From positions 2,480,001 to 2,544,000 of the forward strand of contig JAGTWN010000004.1 in assembly GCA_018842655.1 (NCBI GenBank): DNA of 64,000 bases. Reading direction: 5' to 3'. The notes beneath the pieces were generated by a model, which was not told the DNA's origin, searched no databases, and saw nothing but the letters and a program-made list of their open reading frames with translations. How positions within the stretch are numbered: position 1 is the first letter of the stretch; the number at the start of each line of letters is the position of its first letter. This stretch comes from Candidatus Pantoea haifensis. Its GTDB lineage: Bacteria > Pseudomonadota > Gammaproteobacteria > Enterobacterales > Enterobacteriaceae. Of this stretch, positions 19,812 through 30,558 are shown in pieces. The position numbers were made by a program, and so were the translations under genes.

Positions 19812-20786
19812 ATGGGTCAATTAATTGAAGGTGTCTGGCATGATACCTGGTACGACACCAAATCAACCGGTGGACGATTTAAACGATCAGAATCGGTATG
19901 GCGCAACTGGGTAACAGCCGATGGCAGCGCCGGTCCCAGCGGCAAAGCTGGATTTACCGCTGAGCGCGATCGTTACCATTTATACGTTTCTCTTGCCTGT
20001 CCCTGGGCGCACCGCACACTGTTAATGCGTAAGCTGAAAGGGCTGGATAGCATGATTGATGTATCGGTGGTTCACCCGCTGATGCTGGAAAATGGCTGGA
20101 CTTTTGATGACAGTTTCCCGGATGCCACGGGCGACAAGTTGTATCAGAATGAATTTCTTTATCAGCTTTATTTGCATGCCGATCCCCATTACAGCGGTCG
20201 CGTCACCGTTCCGGTGCTGTGGGACAAGCAGCAAAACACCATCGTCAGCAATGAATCTGCTGATATCATTCGCATGTTTAATAGTGCATTTGATGCCGTT
20301 GGTGCGCGTGCTGGCGATTATTATCCCCCTGCGCTGCGTGAAAAAATCGATGAACTGAATGGCTGGATCTATGACACGGTGAATAACGGTGTCTATAAAG
20401 CAGGATTTTCTACCTCGCAACAAGCCTACGATGAAGCCGTTACTGCGCTGTTTCATTCACTGTCGCGCCTGGAACAGATACTGGGCCAGCATCGCTATTT
20501 AACGGGCGATCAGCTTACTGAAGCGGATCTGCGCTTATGGACCACACTGGTGCGTTTCGATCCGGTTTATGTCACGCATTTTAAGTGTGATCGCCACCGT
20601 ATTAGTGATTTTCTCAACCTGAATGGCTTTTTGCGCGATATTTATCAAATGTCGGGTATCGCAGAAACGGTTAATCTGCCGCATATTCGCCATCACTATT
20701 ATTGCAGCCATAAAACGATCAATCCGAACGGTGTGATTTCTGTCGGCCCGGCATTCGACTGGGATGAACCACACGGTCGTGGCTAA
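19812..20786 (+). CDS. yqjG: Glutathionyl-hydroquinone reductase YqjG
   Basis: Xi-class glutathione transferase that reduces glutathionyl-hydroquinones; 324 aa, cytosolic. The thioredoxin-like domain carries the catalytic cysteine (Cys63) in SLACPWAHR. The helical C-terminal domain contains GWIYDTVNNGVYKAGF and HRYLTGDQLTEADLRLW. Compared with E. coli YqjG (328 aa) the last few residues differ, ending DEPHGRG; a small frame error in the final codons cannot be excluded. Convergent with rnpB. Confidence 0.95.
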   Translation: MGQLIEGVWHDTWYDTKSTGGRFKRSESVWRNWVTADGSAGPSGKAGFTAERDRYHLYVSLACPWAHRTLLMRKLKGLDSMIDVSVVHPLMLENGWTFDDSFPDATGDKLYQNEFLYQLYLHADPHYSGRVTVPVLWDKQQNTIVSNESADIIRMFNSAFDAVGARAGDYYPPALREKIDELNGWIYDTVNNGVYKAGFSTSQQAYDEAVTALFHSLSRLEQILGQHRYLTGDQLTEADLRLWTTLVRFDPVYVTHFKCDRHRISDFLNLNGFLRDIYQMSGIAETVNLPHIRHHYYCSHKTINPNGVISVGPAFDWDEPHGRG

Positions 20787-20825
20787 ACAGTGGGAGCGAT
20801 TCATCCTGCTCTGTTTCACAAAGCA

Positions 20826-20849
20826 AAACCCCGCCGCAGCGGGGTTTTT
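20826..20849 (-). terminator. Second (distal) rnpB terminator copy
   Basis: Stem aaccccgc/gcggggtt with T runs on both strands, in the left repeat copy. It could also end yqjG from the other strand. Confidence 0.8.
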
Positions 20850-20936
20850 GAGTAAGAGTCGAAGCTGACCGTTAAGCCGCATTCTTTATAAAGAGCGTCC
20901 TGGACAGTCATTCATCCTGCTCCGTTCCACAAAAGC

Positions 20937-20961
20937 AAAACCCCGCCGCAGCGGGGTTTTT
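20937..20961 (-). terminator. Proximal rnpB terminator
   Basis: Identical hairpin to the distal copy, directly past the mature 3' end of RNase P RNA. Confidence 0.85.
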
Positions 20962-20968
20962 GAGTAAG

Positions 20969-21345
<377 letters not shown>

Positions 21346-21353
21346 GGCGCGGG

Positions 21354-21382
21354 ATCATAGGGCATTCGCCTGCATTTGTCAC
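21354..21382 (-). promoter_or_regulatory. rnpB promoter
   Basis: On the minus strand gtgaca (-35, 21377-21382), a 17-bp spacer, then tatgat (-10, 21354-21359), followed by a GC-rich stretch to the RNA start at 21345. The -35 overlaps the true rsmI stop codon. Confidence 0.8.
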
Positions 21383-22239
21383 GCCCCTTGCTGATCAAGT
21401 GCGAAGCGATATAGCGCATTTTTTCACGCCATGGATTTCAGCCGTTAACGCTGCCGCTTTTTTAACGGTAACTCTTTTTGTAACAGCGCCAGAGTGCGCA
21501 GCGCATCGGCAGGTAAAGCTTCTTCATCCGCTTTATGCCCTTCAACAATGAGCACCATTTCGCCTTTACGGCGATTTTCATCCTCTTTCACCCACGCCAG
21601 CAATTCACCTACCGGTGCACCGTGGAGCGATTCCCAGGTCTTGGTCAGTTCACGCGCCAACACGACGTAGCGATCGGCGCCTAATTCATTCACCATGTCT
21701 TGCAGGCTATCCAACAGACGATGCGTGGATTCATAGAAAATAAGTGTGCGTGGCTCCTGAACCAGGGCGCGTAAGGCATCGCAGCGCCCTTTGGTTTTCG
21801 CTGGCAGAAACCCTTCGTAACAGAAACGATCGGACGGTAACCCCGCTGCGCTTAATGCTGTAATCGCTGCGCACGCACCCGGTAAAGGGACGATGCGGAT
21901 GCCCGCTTCACGACAGCGGCGCACCAGATGATAGCCGGGATCGTTGATTAATGGCGTACCGGCATCAGAGACCAATGCTATGCTTTGTCCTTCCTGCAGC
22001 TTCGTGAGCAGCAGTTCGGCTTTCTGCTGTTCATTGTGGTCGTGAAGTGCGAAGAGCCGCGCATTGATGGCGAAATGTTGTAGCAACAGTCCGGTATGAC
22101 GTGTATCTTCCGCAGCGACCAGATCGACGCTCGAAAGCACCGTTAGCGCCCGCTGGGTGATATCACCCAAATTACCAATCGGGGTTGGAACGATGTAGAG
22201 CGTGCTGGCAGAAATCTCTGCCCGATCGAGTTGTTTCAT
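21379..22239 (-). CDS. rsmI: 16S rRNA 2'-O-methyltransferase RsmI, two frame breaks near the 3' end
   Basis: SAM-dependent methyltransferase of the tetrapyrrole-methylase fold that methylates the 2'-OH of C1402 in 16S rRNA. N-terminal [27 protein letters not shown] and [14 protein letters not shown] are intact. The frame stops early after LPLKK. With one more A in the run at 21458-21463 it continues [13 protein letters not shown], and with two more A at 21419-21424 it reads [13 protein letters not shown] and stops at 21379. Repaired length of about 287 aa equals the family norm. Divergent from lpoA, upstream of and overlapping the rnpB promoter. Confidence 0.93.
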
Positions 22240-22301
22240 TGTTTCATCCGAATTGCCGATTTAATATTGAGCATCTTGAAAAAAACATCACTGGATACAG
22301 T

Positions 22302-24324
22302 ATGCTTCCTTCAAAAGTCGTTCGTCATAAAGCAGGACGCTTTGTGCCTGTTCTTCTTGCTGGGCTGATTTTAGCCGCATGTAGCGGTCAAGGGCCGCAA
22401 ACCTCAACCGTCAATATTCAGGGTCCCGCTACGGGTGGTTCTGCTTACTATCTGCAACAAGTGCAGCAAAGCAGCGATGATAGCAAGACCGACTGGCAAT
22501 TACTTGCAATCCGCGCCTTGTTGAAGGAAGGAAAGTATCCGCAAGCCAATCAACAGTTGAATCAGTTGCCGAGCCAGCTTTCCGATATTCAGCAACAAGA
22601 GCTGCTGTTGTTAAAGGCACAGTATCAAATCGCGCAGCAGAATGTGAACGACGCGCTGCAGTTGCTCGGCCAGGTGAAAACCGGTGAACTGTCGAAAGAT
22701 GAGCTGGCTCGCTATTACGGCTTACAGATTGCCGCCGCACAAGGGCGTCCCTCTTTATCTCTGCTGCGCAGTTATATCGCCCAGGAGCCGCTGCTGTCAG
22801 GCGCCGATCACCAAAACAATATTGATGCGACCTGGCAAACGCTGACGCAAATGCCTCCGCAGGAGATCAATAGTCTGGTGATCAACGCAGATGAAAATGT
22901 TTTGCAGGGCTGGCTTGATCTGTTAGCGGTCTGGCGTGCAAATGCGCAAGACGCCGAGATGTTAAAAGCGGGCATTAAAGACTGGCAAACACGCTATCCG
23001 CAAAACCCGGGTGCCAAAAATCTGCCCACGCAGCTGAGCCAGGTACAGAATTTTACCAAGGCGTCGACCAGTACCATTGCGCTGTTACTGCCACTGAACG
23101 GCCAGGCCCAGGTTTTTGCCAGTGCCATTGAAAAAGGCTTCAACGATGCAAAAAACGGCATCCTGACTGCGGCACCGCAGGCAGCGCCAGCACAGCCCGC
23201 GCCAGCCGAGGCGAATGCAACCGCACAGCAACCCGCCGATCCCAATGCGGTGGTAAGCCCGGCAGCGGCTGATGCTGCGCCATCACAGCCGCCGCAGACG
23301 GCAGAAGTCCCCCTCCGAGCCAGTCAGTGCACCGGCCAGCAATGCACAGATAAAAGTTTACGATACCAGCAGTCAACCGATTCAACAGGTGATGCAACAG
23401 GCGCAACAGGACGGTGCTACCCTGGTCGTGGGGCCGCTGCTGAAGAATAACGTTGAAGCGGTCGCTAATAGCCAAACTACACTGAATGTCCTGGCGCTTA
23501 ACGAACCGGAAAAAATCCAGAGTCATCCGAATATTTGTTATTTTGCGCTTTCTCCTGAAGACGAAGCGCGTGATGCCGCTCACCATATCTGGGAGCAAGG
23601 CAAGCGTCAGCCATTGCTGCTGGCCCCACGAAACAGCTTTGGCGATCGGGTAACCAATGCCTTTGCGCAAGAGTGGCAATCACTGGGCGGTAGCCTGGTG
23701 ATGCAACAACGTTTTGGTTCAGTATCAGAACTGAAACAGGGCATCAACAGCGGCTCAGGCATCGCACTGAGCGGTACACCGGTTAATGCAACGCCTGCCG
23801 AGCCACAGGCAATTGCTATTGCCGGATTAACCATTCCTGCACCGCAGCAGCAGAGCGCGCCAGAGGCAGCAAGCACCAGCAGCGGCAATGTTGATTCGGT
23901 CTATATCGTCTCGACGCAGGATGAAATGCAACTCATCAAGCCGATGATTGCGATGCGTACCGGCAGCCGCAGTAATGTGTCGCTGTATGCCAGCTCACGC
24001 AGTTTCCAGGCTGGAGCGGGTCCCGATTTTCGTCTGGAGATGGAAGGTTTGCAGTTCAGTGATATCCCACTGCTCTCCGGCACGAACCCAGGGCTGATGC
24101 AGCAGGCCGCGAGATCGTTTAACAATGATTATTCGCTGGTTCGCCTGTATGCCATGGGCATCGATGCCTGGACACTGGCAAATCATTTTAACCAGATGCG
24201 TCAGGTGCCAGGTTTTACGCTGGACGGTAATACCGGCAAGCTCAGCGCCAACACGGATTGTGTGATCAACAGGAAGTTGACATGGAACCAGTATCGTCAG
24301 GGCGAAATCAGGGCGGTCAACTAA
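22302..24324 (+). CDS. lpoA: Penicillin-binding protein 1A activator LpoA, frame break
   Basis: Outer-membrane lipoprotein that reaches through the periplasm to activate PBP1A. The lipobox LILAAC (Cys27) follows a basic N-terminus. A helical TPR-like domain covers about residues 30-260. A Leu-Leu-Pro-Leu-Asn segment then begins a periplasmic-binding-protein-like domain, interrupted by an alanine/proline/glutamine-rich linker (about 290-345). In that linker the frame shifts at the C run 23309-23313 (one base too many or two too few). The C-terminal domain ([14 protein letters not shown] to [15 protein letters not shown]) is intact. About 674 aa. Start at 22302 matches the signal peptide. Confidence 0.93.
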
Positions 24325-24677
24325 ACCGCCGCCAGATTGGCGCCGGGCAGGAACAGCGCGCCCGCCATTATCTTGAGCGGGCCGGGCTGAAATGGGTCGC
24401 CAGTAATGTCCACAGTCGCGGTGGCGAACTGGACCTGATAATGCAGGACAAAAACTGCTGGGTATTTGTTGAGGTACGCTATCGACGTGATACACGGTTC
24501 GGTGGCGCACTCGCCAGCGTTACCCGTCAGAAACAACATAAGCTGCTGCGTGCGGCAGCGTTTTGGCTGGCGCAACGTGGCGGCAGTTTTGAAACAGTGA
24601 ATTGCCGTTTCGACATCATTGCCATTACCGGCACGGCGCTCGAATGGTTGCCTAATGCCTTTAATGCAGACCTTTAG
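24282..24677 (+). CDS. yraN: YraN family endonuclease-like protein
   Basis: 131 aa, UPF0102, with a restriction-endonuclease-like core: [33 protein letters not shown] (the E-D pair) and VFVEVRYRR (ExK-like EVR). Biochemical role unproven. The ATG at 24282 overlaps the end of lpoA by 43 bp, the usual arrangement in this cluster. Alternative starts would shorten the conserved core. Confidence 0.9.
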   Translation: MEPVSSGRNQGGQLNRRQIGAGQEQRARHYLERAGLKWVASNVHSRGGELDLIMQDKNCWVFVEVRYRRDTRFGGALASVTRQKQHKLLRAAAFWLAQRGGSFETVNCRFDIIAITGTALEWLPNAFNADL

Positions 24678-24691
24678 AACCAGGTGGTCGT

Positions 24692-25278
24692 GTGCAGGAC
24701 AGAATTAAAGCGTGTTTTACTGAAAGTATTCAGACTCAGATCGCGGCAGCCGAAGCGTTGCCTGATGCGATTTCCGTGCGGCAATGACGCTGGTGCAGTC
24801 ATTGCTAAACGGTAACAAAATCCTCAGTTGTGGGAACGGTGCAGCAGCAGCCAATGCTCAGCATTTCACGTCCAGTATGATTAACCGTTTCGAAACCGAG
24901 CGTCCAAGCCTGCCCGCACTCGCCTTGAGTGCGGACAATGTCATGATGACGGCAATCGGTAATGATCGCCTGCATGACGAAGTCTATGCCAAACAGGTAC
25001 GTGCATTAGGCCAGGCGGGCGATGTGCTGTTAGCCATTTCGACTCGTGGCAATACGCGAGATATCGTTAAAGCCGTCGAAGCTGCCGTGACGCGCGATAT
25101 GACTATCGTTGCGCTTACCGGTTATGATGGCGGTGAACTGGCCGGATTGCTGGGACCGCATGATGTGGAAATCCGCATTCCTTCGCACCGAAGCGCACGT
25201 ATTCACGAGATGCATATGTTGACGCTCAACTGTTTGTGCGACCTTATCGATAACACTTTGTTTCCGCACCAGGAATAG
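24692..25278 (+). CDS. diaA: DnaA initiator-associating protein DiaA, frame break
   Basis: SIS-domain homotetramer that binds DnaA and promotes timely initiation at oriC; 196 aa when repaired. The start is GTG at 24692 ([20 protein letters not shown]). The frame breaks at cc (24774-24775); three C give [16 protein letters not shown], after which the long frame continues to the end. SIS motifs [28 protein letters not shown] and [16 protein letters not shown] are present. Lies between yraN and dolP as in E. coli. Confidence 0.94.
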
Positions 25279-25292
25279 CTGAAGGAGCAATA

Positions 25293-25865
25293 ATGAAAGC
25301 ATTGAACGCTGTAGCCATTCTCTTAACCGCCATGATGTTGCAGGGCTGTGTTGCTGTCGTCGCGGGTAGCGCCGCCGTCGCCACAAAAACGGCCACGGAT
25401 CCGCGCACAGTCGGCACTCAGGTTGACGACGGTACACTGGAATTACGCGTCAGCAATGCTCTGGCCAAAGATCAGCAGTTAAAAACGGATGCACGTATTG
25501 TTGCTACCGCTTATCAGGGAAAAGTTTTACTGACAGGCCAGGCGCCGTCCCAGGAAATGGCTAACCGCGCCAAACAGATCACTATGGGCGTAGATGGCGC
25601 AACGGAAGTCTACAACGAGATCCGTATCGGACAGAAAGTCACGCTTGGCACATCTTCGTCAGATACCTGGATCACTACAAAAATTCGCTCGCAGCTATTA
25701 GGTAGCGATCAGGTGAAATCTTCAAACGTCAAAGTCACCACCGAAAATGGCGAAGTCTTCTTGTTAGGATTGGTTACGCCGCAGGAAGCACAGGCGGCGG
25801 CAGATGTTGCCAGTCGTGTTAGCGGCGTGAAGCACGTCACCACTGCGTTTACCATTTTGAAATAA
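25293..25865 (+). CDS. dolP: Outer-membrane lipoprotein DolP (two BON domains)
   Basis: 190 aa lipoprotein with lipobox LQGC (Cys19), formerly YraP. Two BON domains follow: TLELRVSNAL to YNEIRIGQ, and WITTKIRSQLL to the C-terminus (VKHVTTAFTILK). In E. coli it sits in the outer membrane at the division site, binds anionic lipids, and supports BAM function and envelope integrity. A clear ribosome-binding site (gaaggag) precedes ATG. Followed by a strong terminator. Confidence 0.95.
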   Translation: MKALNAVAILLTAMMLQGCVAVVAGSAAVATKTATDPRTVGTQVDDGTLELRVSNALAKDQQLKTDARIVATAYQGKVLLTGQAPSQEMANRAKQITMGVDGATEVYNEIRIGQKVTLGTSSSDTWITTKIRSQLLGSDQVKSSNVKVTTENGEVFLLGLVTPQEAQAAADVASRVSGVKHVTTAFTILK

Positions 25866-25881
25866 GTGAGTGATGCTGTTT

Positions 25882-25908
25882 TAAGGGCGGCCTGGCCGCC
25901 CTTTTTAT
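25882..25908 (+). terminator. Terminator after dolP, overlapping the yhaK stop
   Basis: Stem aagggcggc/gccgccctt followed by ttttat. The yhaK stop codon lies in its T tract. Confidence 0.85.
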
Positions 25909-26608
25909 ATCGGAATATCAATAACCAGTGCTCGCGTCGGCGTTTTCGCTTGCAGCCGAACCAGCTGCTCTTCCTGCAAAAAGCCCCGTCACCACAGCCC
26001 AGCTTCTCCTGCTGATCCTGACCCGAGGACGCTTCCAGCGATCCATGAATAGATTGCAAATAGGCGCGCGGGCCGTGCAGTGGTAACTGATGCTGCTCTC
26101 CTGGCGCAAGCTCCACCTGATGGATCCACACCTGCTGACGCAGTTGCAGGCTGCCTTCAGTGCCATCTGGCGACGCCAGTAGCTGTGAAGTCTGGCCGTC
26201 AGGCAGGGTAATCTTCTGCATACGCGGATTTTCACGCTCCGGGCACGTCGCCAGCCAGAGCTGCATGCGCGTTAAGGGACGCTCTTTGCTCGGATTGATT
26301 TCGCTGTAGCTGACCCCTTGCTGAGTGGAAAGCAACAACGCTTCGCCCTCATGCACAATAACGTTATTGCCTTCGCTGTCGCGGTATTCCGCTTCACCTT
26401 GCAGCACGATATTTAATACATCTACCTGGGGGTAGGTACGGGGCTGAAACGATGCGCCCGGTGCCAGTACTTCCTGGTTTAATACACGCAACGAGGCATA
26501 ACCCATTAATTTGGGATCGAAATAGTGGCCAAAAGAAAAACTGTAGCGCGCCTGCAACCAGCCAAAATCGGCCTGACCACAAGCGGACGCACTGCGTGTC
26601 GTTATCAT
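25905..26608 (-). CDS. yhaK: Pirin-like bicupin YhaK, frame break
   Basis: Pirin-family two-cupin protein, 234 aa when repaired. The N-terminal cupin has YSFSFGHYFDPKLMGYASLRVLNQ and the GEAEYRDSEGN strand; the second contains LHGPRAYLQSIHGSLEA. The frame breaks at five A (25978-25982); six would turn CGDGAF into LQEEQLVRLQAKTPTRALVIDIPI and stop at 25905. E. coli YhaK is reported as redox-sensitive, with no proven substrate. Divergent from yhaJ, as in E. coli. Confidence 0.92.
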
Positions 26609-26737
26609 TATTTACCTCCAGCTTCCTGCGGCGAAGGGCTGCCGCAGACGTTATACACTTATGGTAAAAGGCTGGACGGCGGATTGTTAGCCAGTTAATC
26701 TGCCAGGCATATTCAAATTTACTGACAGAGAAACGGG

Positions 26738-27655
26738 ATGGCTAAAGAGCGCGCGTTAACCCTTGAAGCTTTACGTGTAATGGACGCAATCGATCGTCGC
26801 GGAAGCTTTGCCGCCGCGGCAGATGAGCTGGGACGCGTCCCGTCAGCACTCAGTTACACCATGCAAAAGCTGGAAGAAGAGCTGGATGTTGTGCTGTTTG
26901 ACCGCTCTGGCCATCGCACCAAATTTACCAATGTCGGTCGCATGTTACTGGAGCGCGGGCGGGTCTTGTTAGAAGCTGCCGACAAGCTCACCACGGATGC
27001 CGAAGCGTTAGCCCGGGGCTGGGAAACCCATCTCACTATCGTGACCGAAGCGTTGGTGCCTACTGACGCGCTGTTTCCGCTGGTTACACGGCTGGCCGAT
27101 AAAGCCAACACCCAGATTTCGCTGATGACTGAAGTGCTGGCGGGTGCCTGGGAACGTCTGGAGCAAGGGCGTGCCGATATTGTCATTGCGCCGGATATGC
27201 ATTTTCGCGCCTCAACTGAAATCAATACCCGCAAGCTTTACACCACGATGAGTGTCTATGTTGCCAGCGCCGACCATCCCATTCACAACGAACCTGAACC
27301 ACAGTCGGAAGTGACTCGCGTTAAATATCGCGGCATTGCGGTCGCGGATACCGCGCGTGAACGGCCGGTTTTAACCGTGCAACTGCTGGATAAGCAGCAG
27401 CGTCTGACGGTGAGCAGCATGGATGACAAGCGCCGTGCGCTGCTGGCCGGTTTGGGAATAGGAACCATGCCCTATTCATTGGTAGAACAGGATATTGCAG
27501 AGGGTCGCCTGCGCGTGGTGAGTCCTGAATATACCCGCGAGATCGATATTATTATGGCCTGGCGTCGCGACAGCATGGGCGAAGCAAAAGCGTGGTGCCT
27601 GCGCGAAATTCCCCGTTTGCTGGCGAAAAAAGGGCTGATTGCCAGCTCCGTCTGA
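26738..27655 (+). CDS. yhaJ: LysR-family regulator YhaJ
   Basis: 305 aa LysR-type regulator. The N-terminal helix-turn-helix (ALRVMDAIDRRGSFAAAADELGRVPSALSYTMQKLE) is nearly identical to E. coli YhaJ, and the periplasmic-binding-like effector domain ends REIPRLLAKKG. In E. coli YhaJ responds to aromatic degradation products and activates yqjF, and it influences virulence genes in pathogens. Both yhaJ and yqjF are kept in this window, although rnpB and the lpoA cluster separate them. Confidence 0.93.
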   Translation: MAKERALTLEALRVMDAIDRRGSFAAAADELGRVPSALSYTMQKLEEELDVVLFDRSGHRTKFTNVGRMLLERGRVLLEAADKLTTDAEALARGWETHLTIVTEALVPTDALFPLVTRLADKANTQISLMTEVLAGAWERLEQGRADIVIAPDMHFRASTEINTRKLYTTMSVYVASADHPIHNEPEPQSEVTRVKYRGIAVADTARERPVLTVQLLDKQQRLTVSSMDDKRRALLAGLGIGTMPYSLVEQDIAEGRLRVVSPEYTREIDIIMAWRRDSMGEAKAWCLREIPRLLAKKGLIASSV

Positions 27656-27774
27656 GTGATATGAATGGCGTGCGTGCTGGCTCCTCCTGACCTTTCCCCA
27701 TCAAACAGGGAAAGGAACGGCCCGGTAGAATATTTTCGCCGCTATGCTCTGACCCAGGAAAACGGCGTGCTGTA

Positions 27775-27797
27775 AAGCCGATCTACAACCGGCTTAA
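27775..27797 (-). other. Hairpin at the end of the PTS-type regulator gene
   Basis: Stem aagccg/cggctt with a 9-base loop spanning the regulator stop codon; on the minus strand it is followed by tacagc, so it is only a weak terminator candidate. Confidence 0.35.
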
Positions 27798-29692
27798 ACA
27801 ATCCATTGCCACGCTTTTGAAACTGGCGAAATCGCGGCTGTCGCGCAACCTTGTCATGGCCCGCTCGCGCATGAACGTCACGAACAAATCATAAATAGCC
27901 ATGGCTTCTTCATATTCGCTTTTGCTGATCGCCAGCAAAAAAATGACACAGGCCGTTTCATCACCCCAGCTGATTCCTTGCGGAGCCAGTACGGTATAGA
28001 CCACTGTTTTTTCGCCAGCAATCCAAGCGAGTGCGGCAAGGCGATCCCCTCGCCTAACAGGGTACTGACAATCGCTTCGCGTTCCTCTACTGACGGATAA
28101 AACTCGCCGTCGACAAATCCCTCATCCTGTAGCTGCCCGCATACCTGTCTGAAGAGTTCCGACTGTGTCATCGGGCGATCCACAATTAAAAAATGCTGCT
28201 CATCAAAAAATTTCTCCAACATATAAGGGCGCGTGCGATCGACCAGCACCAGCTTACCGATCTGCTCCAGCTGAAAGCCGGTTGGAAACGGCGACATCAC
28301 AACCACCGGCTTGGTTTTTTCACTGAGACGTGTGGTTGAAATAACAAAGTCTTCATCAATACGATTCAGCGCCTCATATTCGCGTTGTGATAAGCGTTCC
28401 GTTACCTGCAACTGGGGATACCTGCGCATCAGCATCGCTTCAATCATGCGCAAGGTAGAGTTACCGCTGTCACACACCAGCAGAACCCGCGGATGGCGTT
28501 GATAACCCACATCGTAATGGCGCTCCAGCCCCACCCCGATATGCAGCACCAAAAAGCCAATTTCATTCTCACTGATAACGTAGGGCGTATATTTTCCCCA
28601 ACTGCTCACCGCTGCCAGCGTGACATCGTAGGCCATTGGATAGTGCTGTTTGATATTGCTTAACAGCGGATTAGGAATATGAATCTGATAGCGTACCCGC
28701 GTAATCATGGTTTTGATATGGGTGAGCAGATCGGCCCGCAATTGCTGATCGTTTTGCAGATTAAAGTTGTAGTGGCTGTTGATATAGCTCAACAGATAAT
28801 CCACCAGCGCATCGGCATCATCCGCGTTGATGGCGCTGGGTGCAATTTCCTGAATTCGCCGTGCGGCGATATTAACCCGCAGCCAGTTCTCTTCCGCTGG
28901 CGATATCGGTTTGCTGACCAGCGATCGCATCAGGTTAATCAGATCCTGTGTGGCTTCACGCACTTCATCACCGACATCCTCTGCACCGGCATCGGTCAGC
29001 GGATAGCCTTCACTGATGCGACGTACTGCCACAGCACAATAGAGGCGCAAATAGCGTTCACCCTCGTCGCTGAGACGGATATTGTGACGGGCAAAACCCT
29101 GTTGCAGCATGGGCTGCAATCTCTCCAGGATGCCGCTGTTTAGCGCCTCGATAGTCACCAGTGGGCTGTCGGGCTGTTCCTGGTCGATTTGCCATAGCAG
29201 ATCGGTTAAACAGGTACGAATTGCCACTTCGCTGCCAAACAGTTTCATGCCGTAATGCGGCTTACTCTCAATTGTGAGATGGTAACGCCCCAACCATTCG
29301 CGCACTTCAGCCATGTCATTCTGTAACGTTGCGCGGCTAACGAACCACTCTTCAGCCAAATCTTCCAGCTTGAGCGAATAGGCGGCAGTAAGAAAACGCG
29401 TTAACAGATAGCGAATACGATCCGGTGACGTGCGTGGCACCCGCAGCGGTGATGGCGTTTGTTGCTGCAAGTGGTGAAAGCGTTGCGCGTCCCGGATTTT
29501 GAGCTGATAACCCGCACCGCGGCTTAAGATAAATTGCGCCCCATGCTGCTCCAGCAGCGCATTGAGCGCGGTAATGTCAGTGCGCACAGTACGGGTTGAT
29601 ACAGCAAAACGCCGCGCCAGCTCATCCTGCGGCAGCGTTTCGTTTTGCAATGCGTCAAACAGTTGCGCAAGGCGTTGATTGGGAAATCTCAC
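27783..29692 (-). CDS. PTS-regulated multidomain transcriptional activator (BglG/MtlR type), frame break
   Basis: About 636 aa. Order of domains: N-terminal winged helix (RLAQLFDALQNE, STRTVRTDITALN), a second HTH region, two PRD domains (about 190-400), an EIIB-like domain with Cys407 in LLVCDSGNST, and an EIIA-like domain with His554 in GIALPHSLGLL. The frame breaks at six T (28007-28012); seven would join LAKK to TVVYTVLAPQGISWGDETACVIFLL. The GTG start at 29692 has a weak ribosome-binding site. PRD and EII-like domains are phosphorylated by HPr or EII proteins, so this probably activates the adjoining operon in response to PTS status. It is not the sigma-54 DgaR type. Confidence 0.88.
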
Positions 29693-29777
29693 GATAGTTT
29701 ACCTGTTGCAGCCGTTGGAAAAAGCCTTCCAGAACCTTAGCCTACGAGGATGTTCACTGAACGTTTATGTTGGTTTA

Positions 29778-29805
29778 TCCCTGCGCCGATGCCTGTGCGC
29801 AGGGA
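29778..29805. other. Stem-loop between KDGP aldolase and regulator genes
   Basis: Perfect 9-bp arms tccctgcgc/gcgcaggga with a 10-base loop, without a T tract. Possible attenuator or mRNA-stabilising hairpin limiting regulator expression. Confidence 0.45.
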
Positions 29806-29824
29806 GTCAGGTTCAGCCGTCAGG

Positions 29825-30558
29825 CTAACAGTTTTTGCAGATCGCCAGAAGCTGGCGCACATCTTCAACCCGCGTCTCGCCGCTGGCTTTATCTATGACT
29901 GAACTGTAGATATGAGGGATCACTTTACTGACGCCCGCCTCCAGCGCGATCCGCACGATCCCGGCAACGTTATCCAGATCGATGCCGCCAGTGGGCTCCA
30001 GCCAGAAATCGTGCTTTGCGCACGCGTCAGCCACTGCACGATATTCATTTACCGTCTGTAATCCACCCATTGGGAAATATTTTACTGAGCTGCCGCCCAT
30101 ATCTTTCAACATGGCGATCGCGGTTTCGATCGGCACAATGGCGTCGCTGCTTTGAGAACTGAGAGGGCCGGTTGAAATTTTCACTTTACCTGGCGTACCG
30201 GTGGGGAAATCAAACCATTGACCACGGTGTGTGATTGCCCCAACAGCGCACGGCTGGTGGCGACCCCCGTAAATACCTGATTAACGTGCTGCGGTTGCAG
30301 AATGGCGGAGATCTCGCTCACCATTTTTGACTGACCGGGATCGCCAGCACCCAACCCCACAGAAAGCGCATTATCAATCAGCGCCGCATACTCACGCATA
30401 TCCGCGATCGCCGCCTCATTGCTGGCATAGTTTTTCGACAGTACGCCAACCAACACATGACCTTCCGCCGCCTGCCAGACAGCACGCGCATTTTCTTTAG
30501 ATCCTGCCAACACATTGAGGCACAAACGATCCTGATAAAAATTCGGGGTCAGCGTCAT
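29825..30558 (-). CDS. dgaF: 2-dehydro-3-deoxy-6-phosphogluconate aldolase, DgaF type, frame break
   Basis: KDGP aldolase family protein (244 aa when repaired). It cleaves 2-keto-3-deoxygluconate 6-phosphate to pyruvate and glyceraldehyde 3-phosphate. The (beta/alpha)8 barrel is recognisable from NFYQDRLCLNVLAGS, GLGAGDPGQ and SVKYFPMGGL (KYFP resembles the class I lysine motif) and LEPTGGIDLDN. The frame breaks at four G (30203-30206); five would join GLISP to TGTPGKVKISTGP. Its ATG overlaps the DgaE stop (ATGA). Confidence 0.88.

Noticed and set aside
27878-29692. Regulator as a DgaR-type sigma-54 activator
   Set aside because: No AAA+ domain motifs (GAFTGA, Walker A) occur; the domains are HTH, PRD, EIIB-like and EIIA-like.
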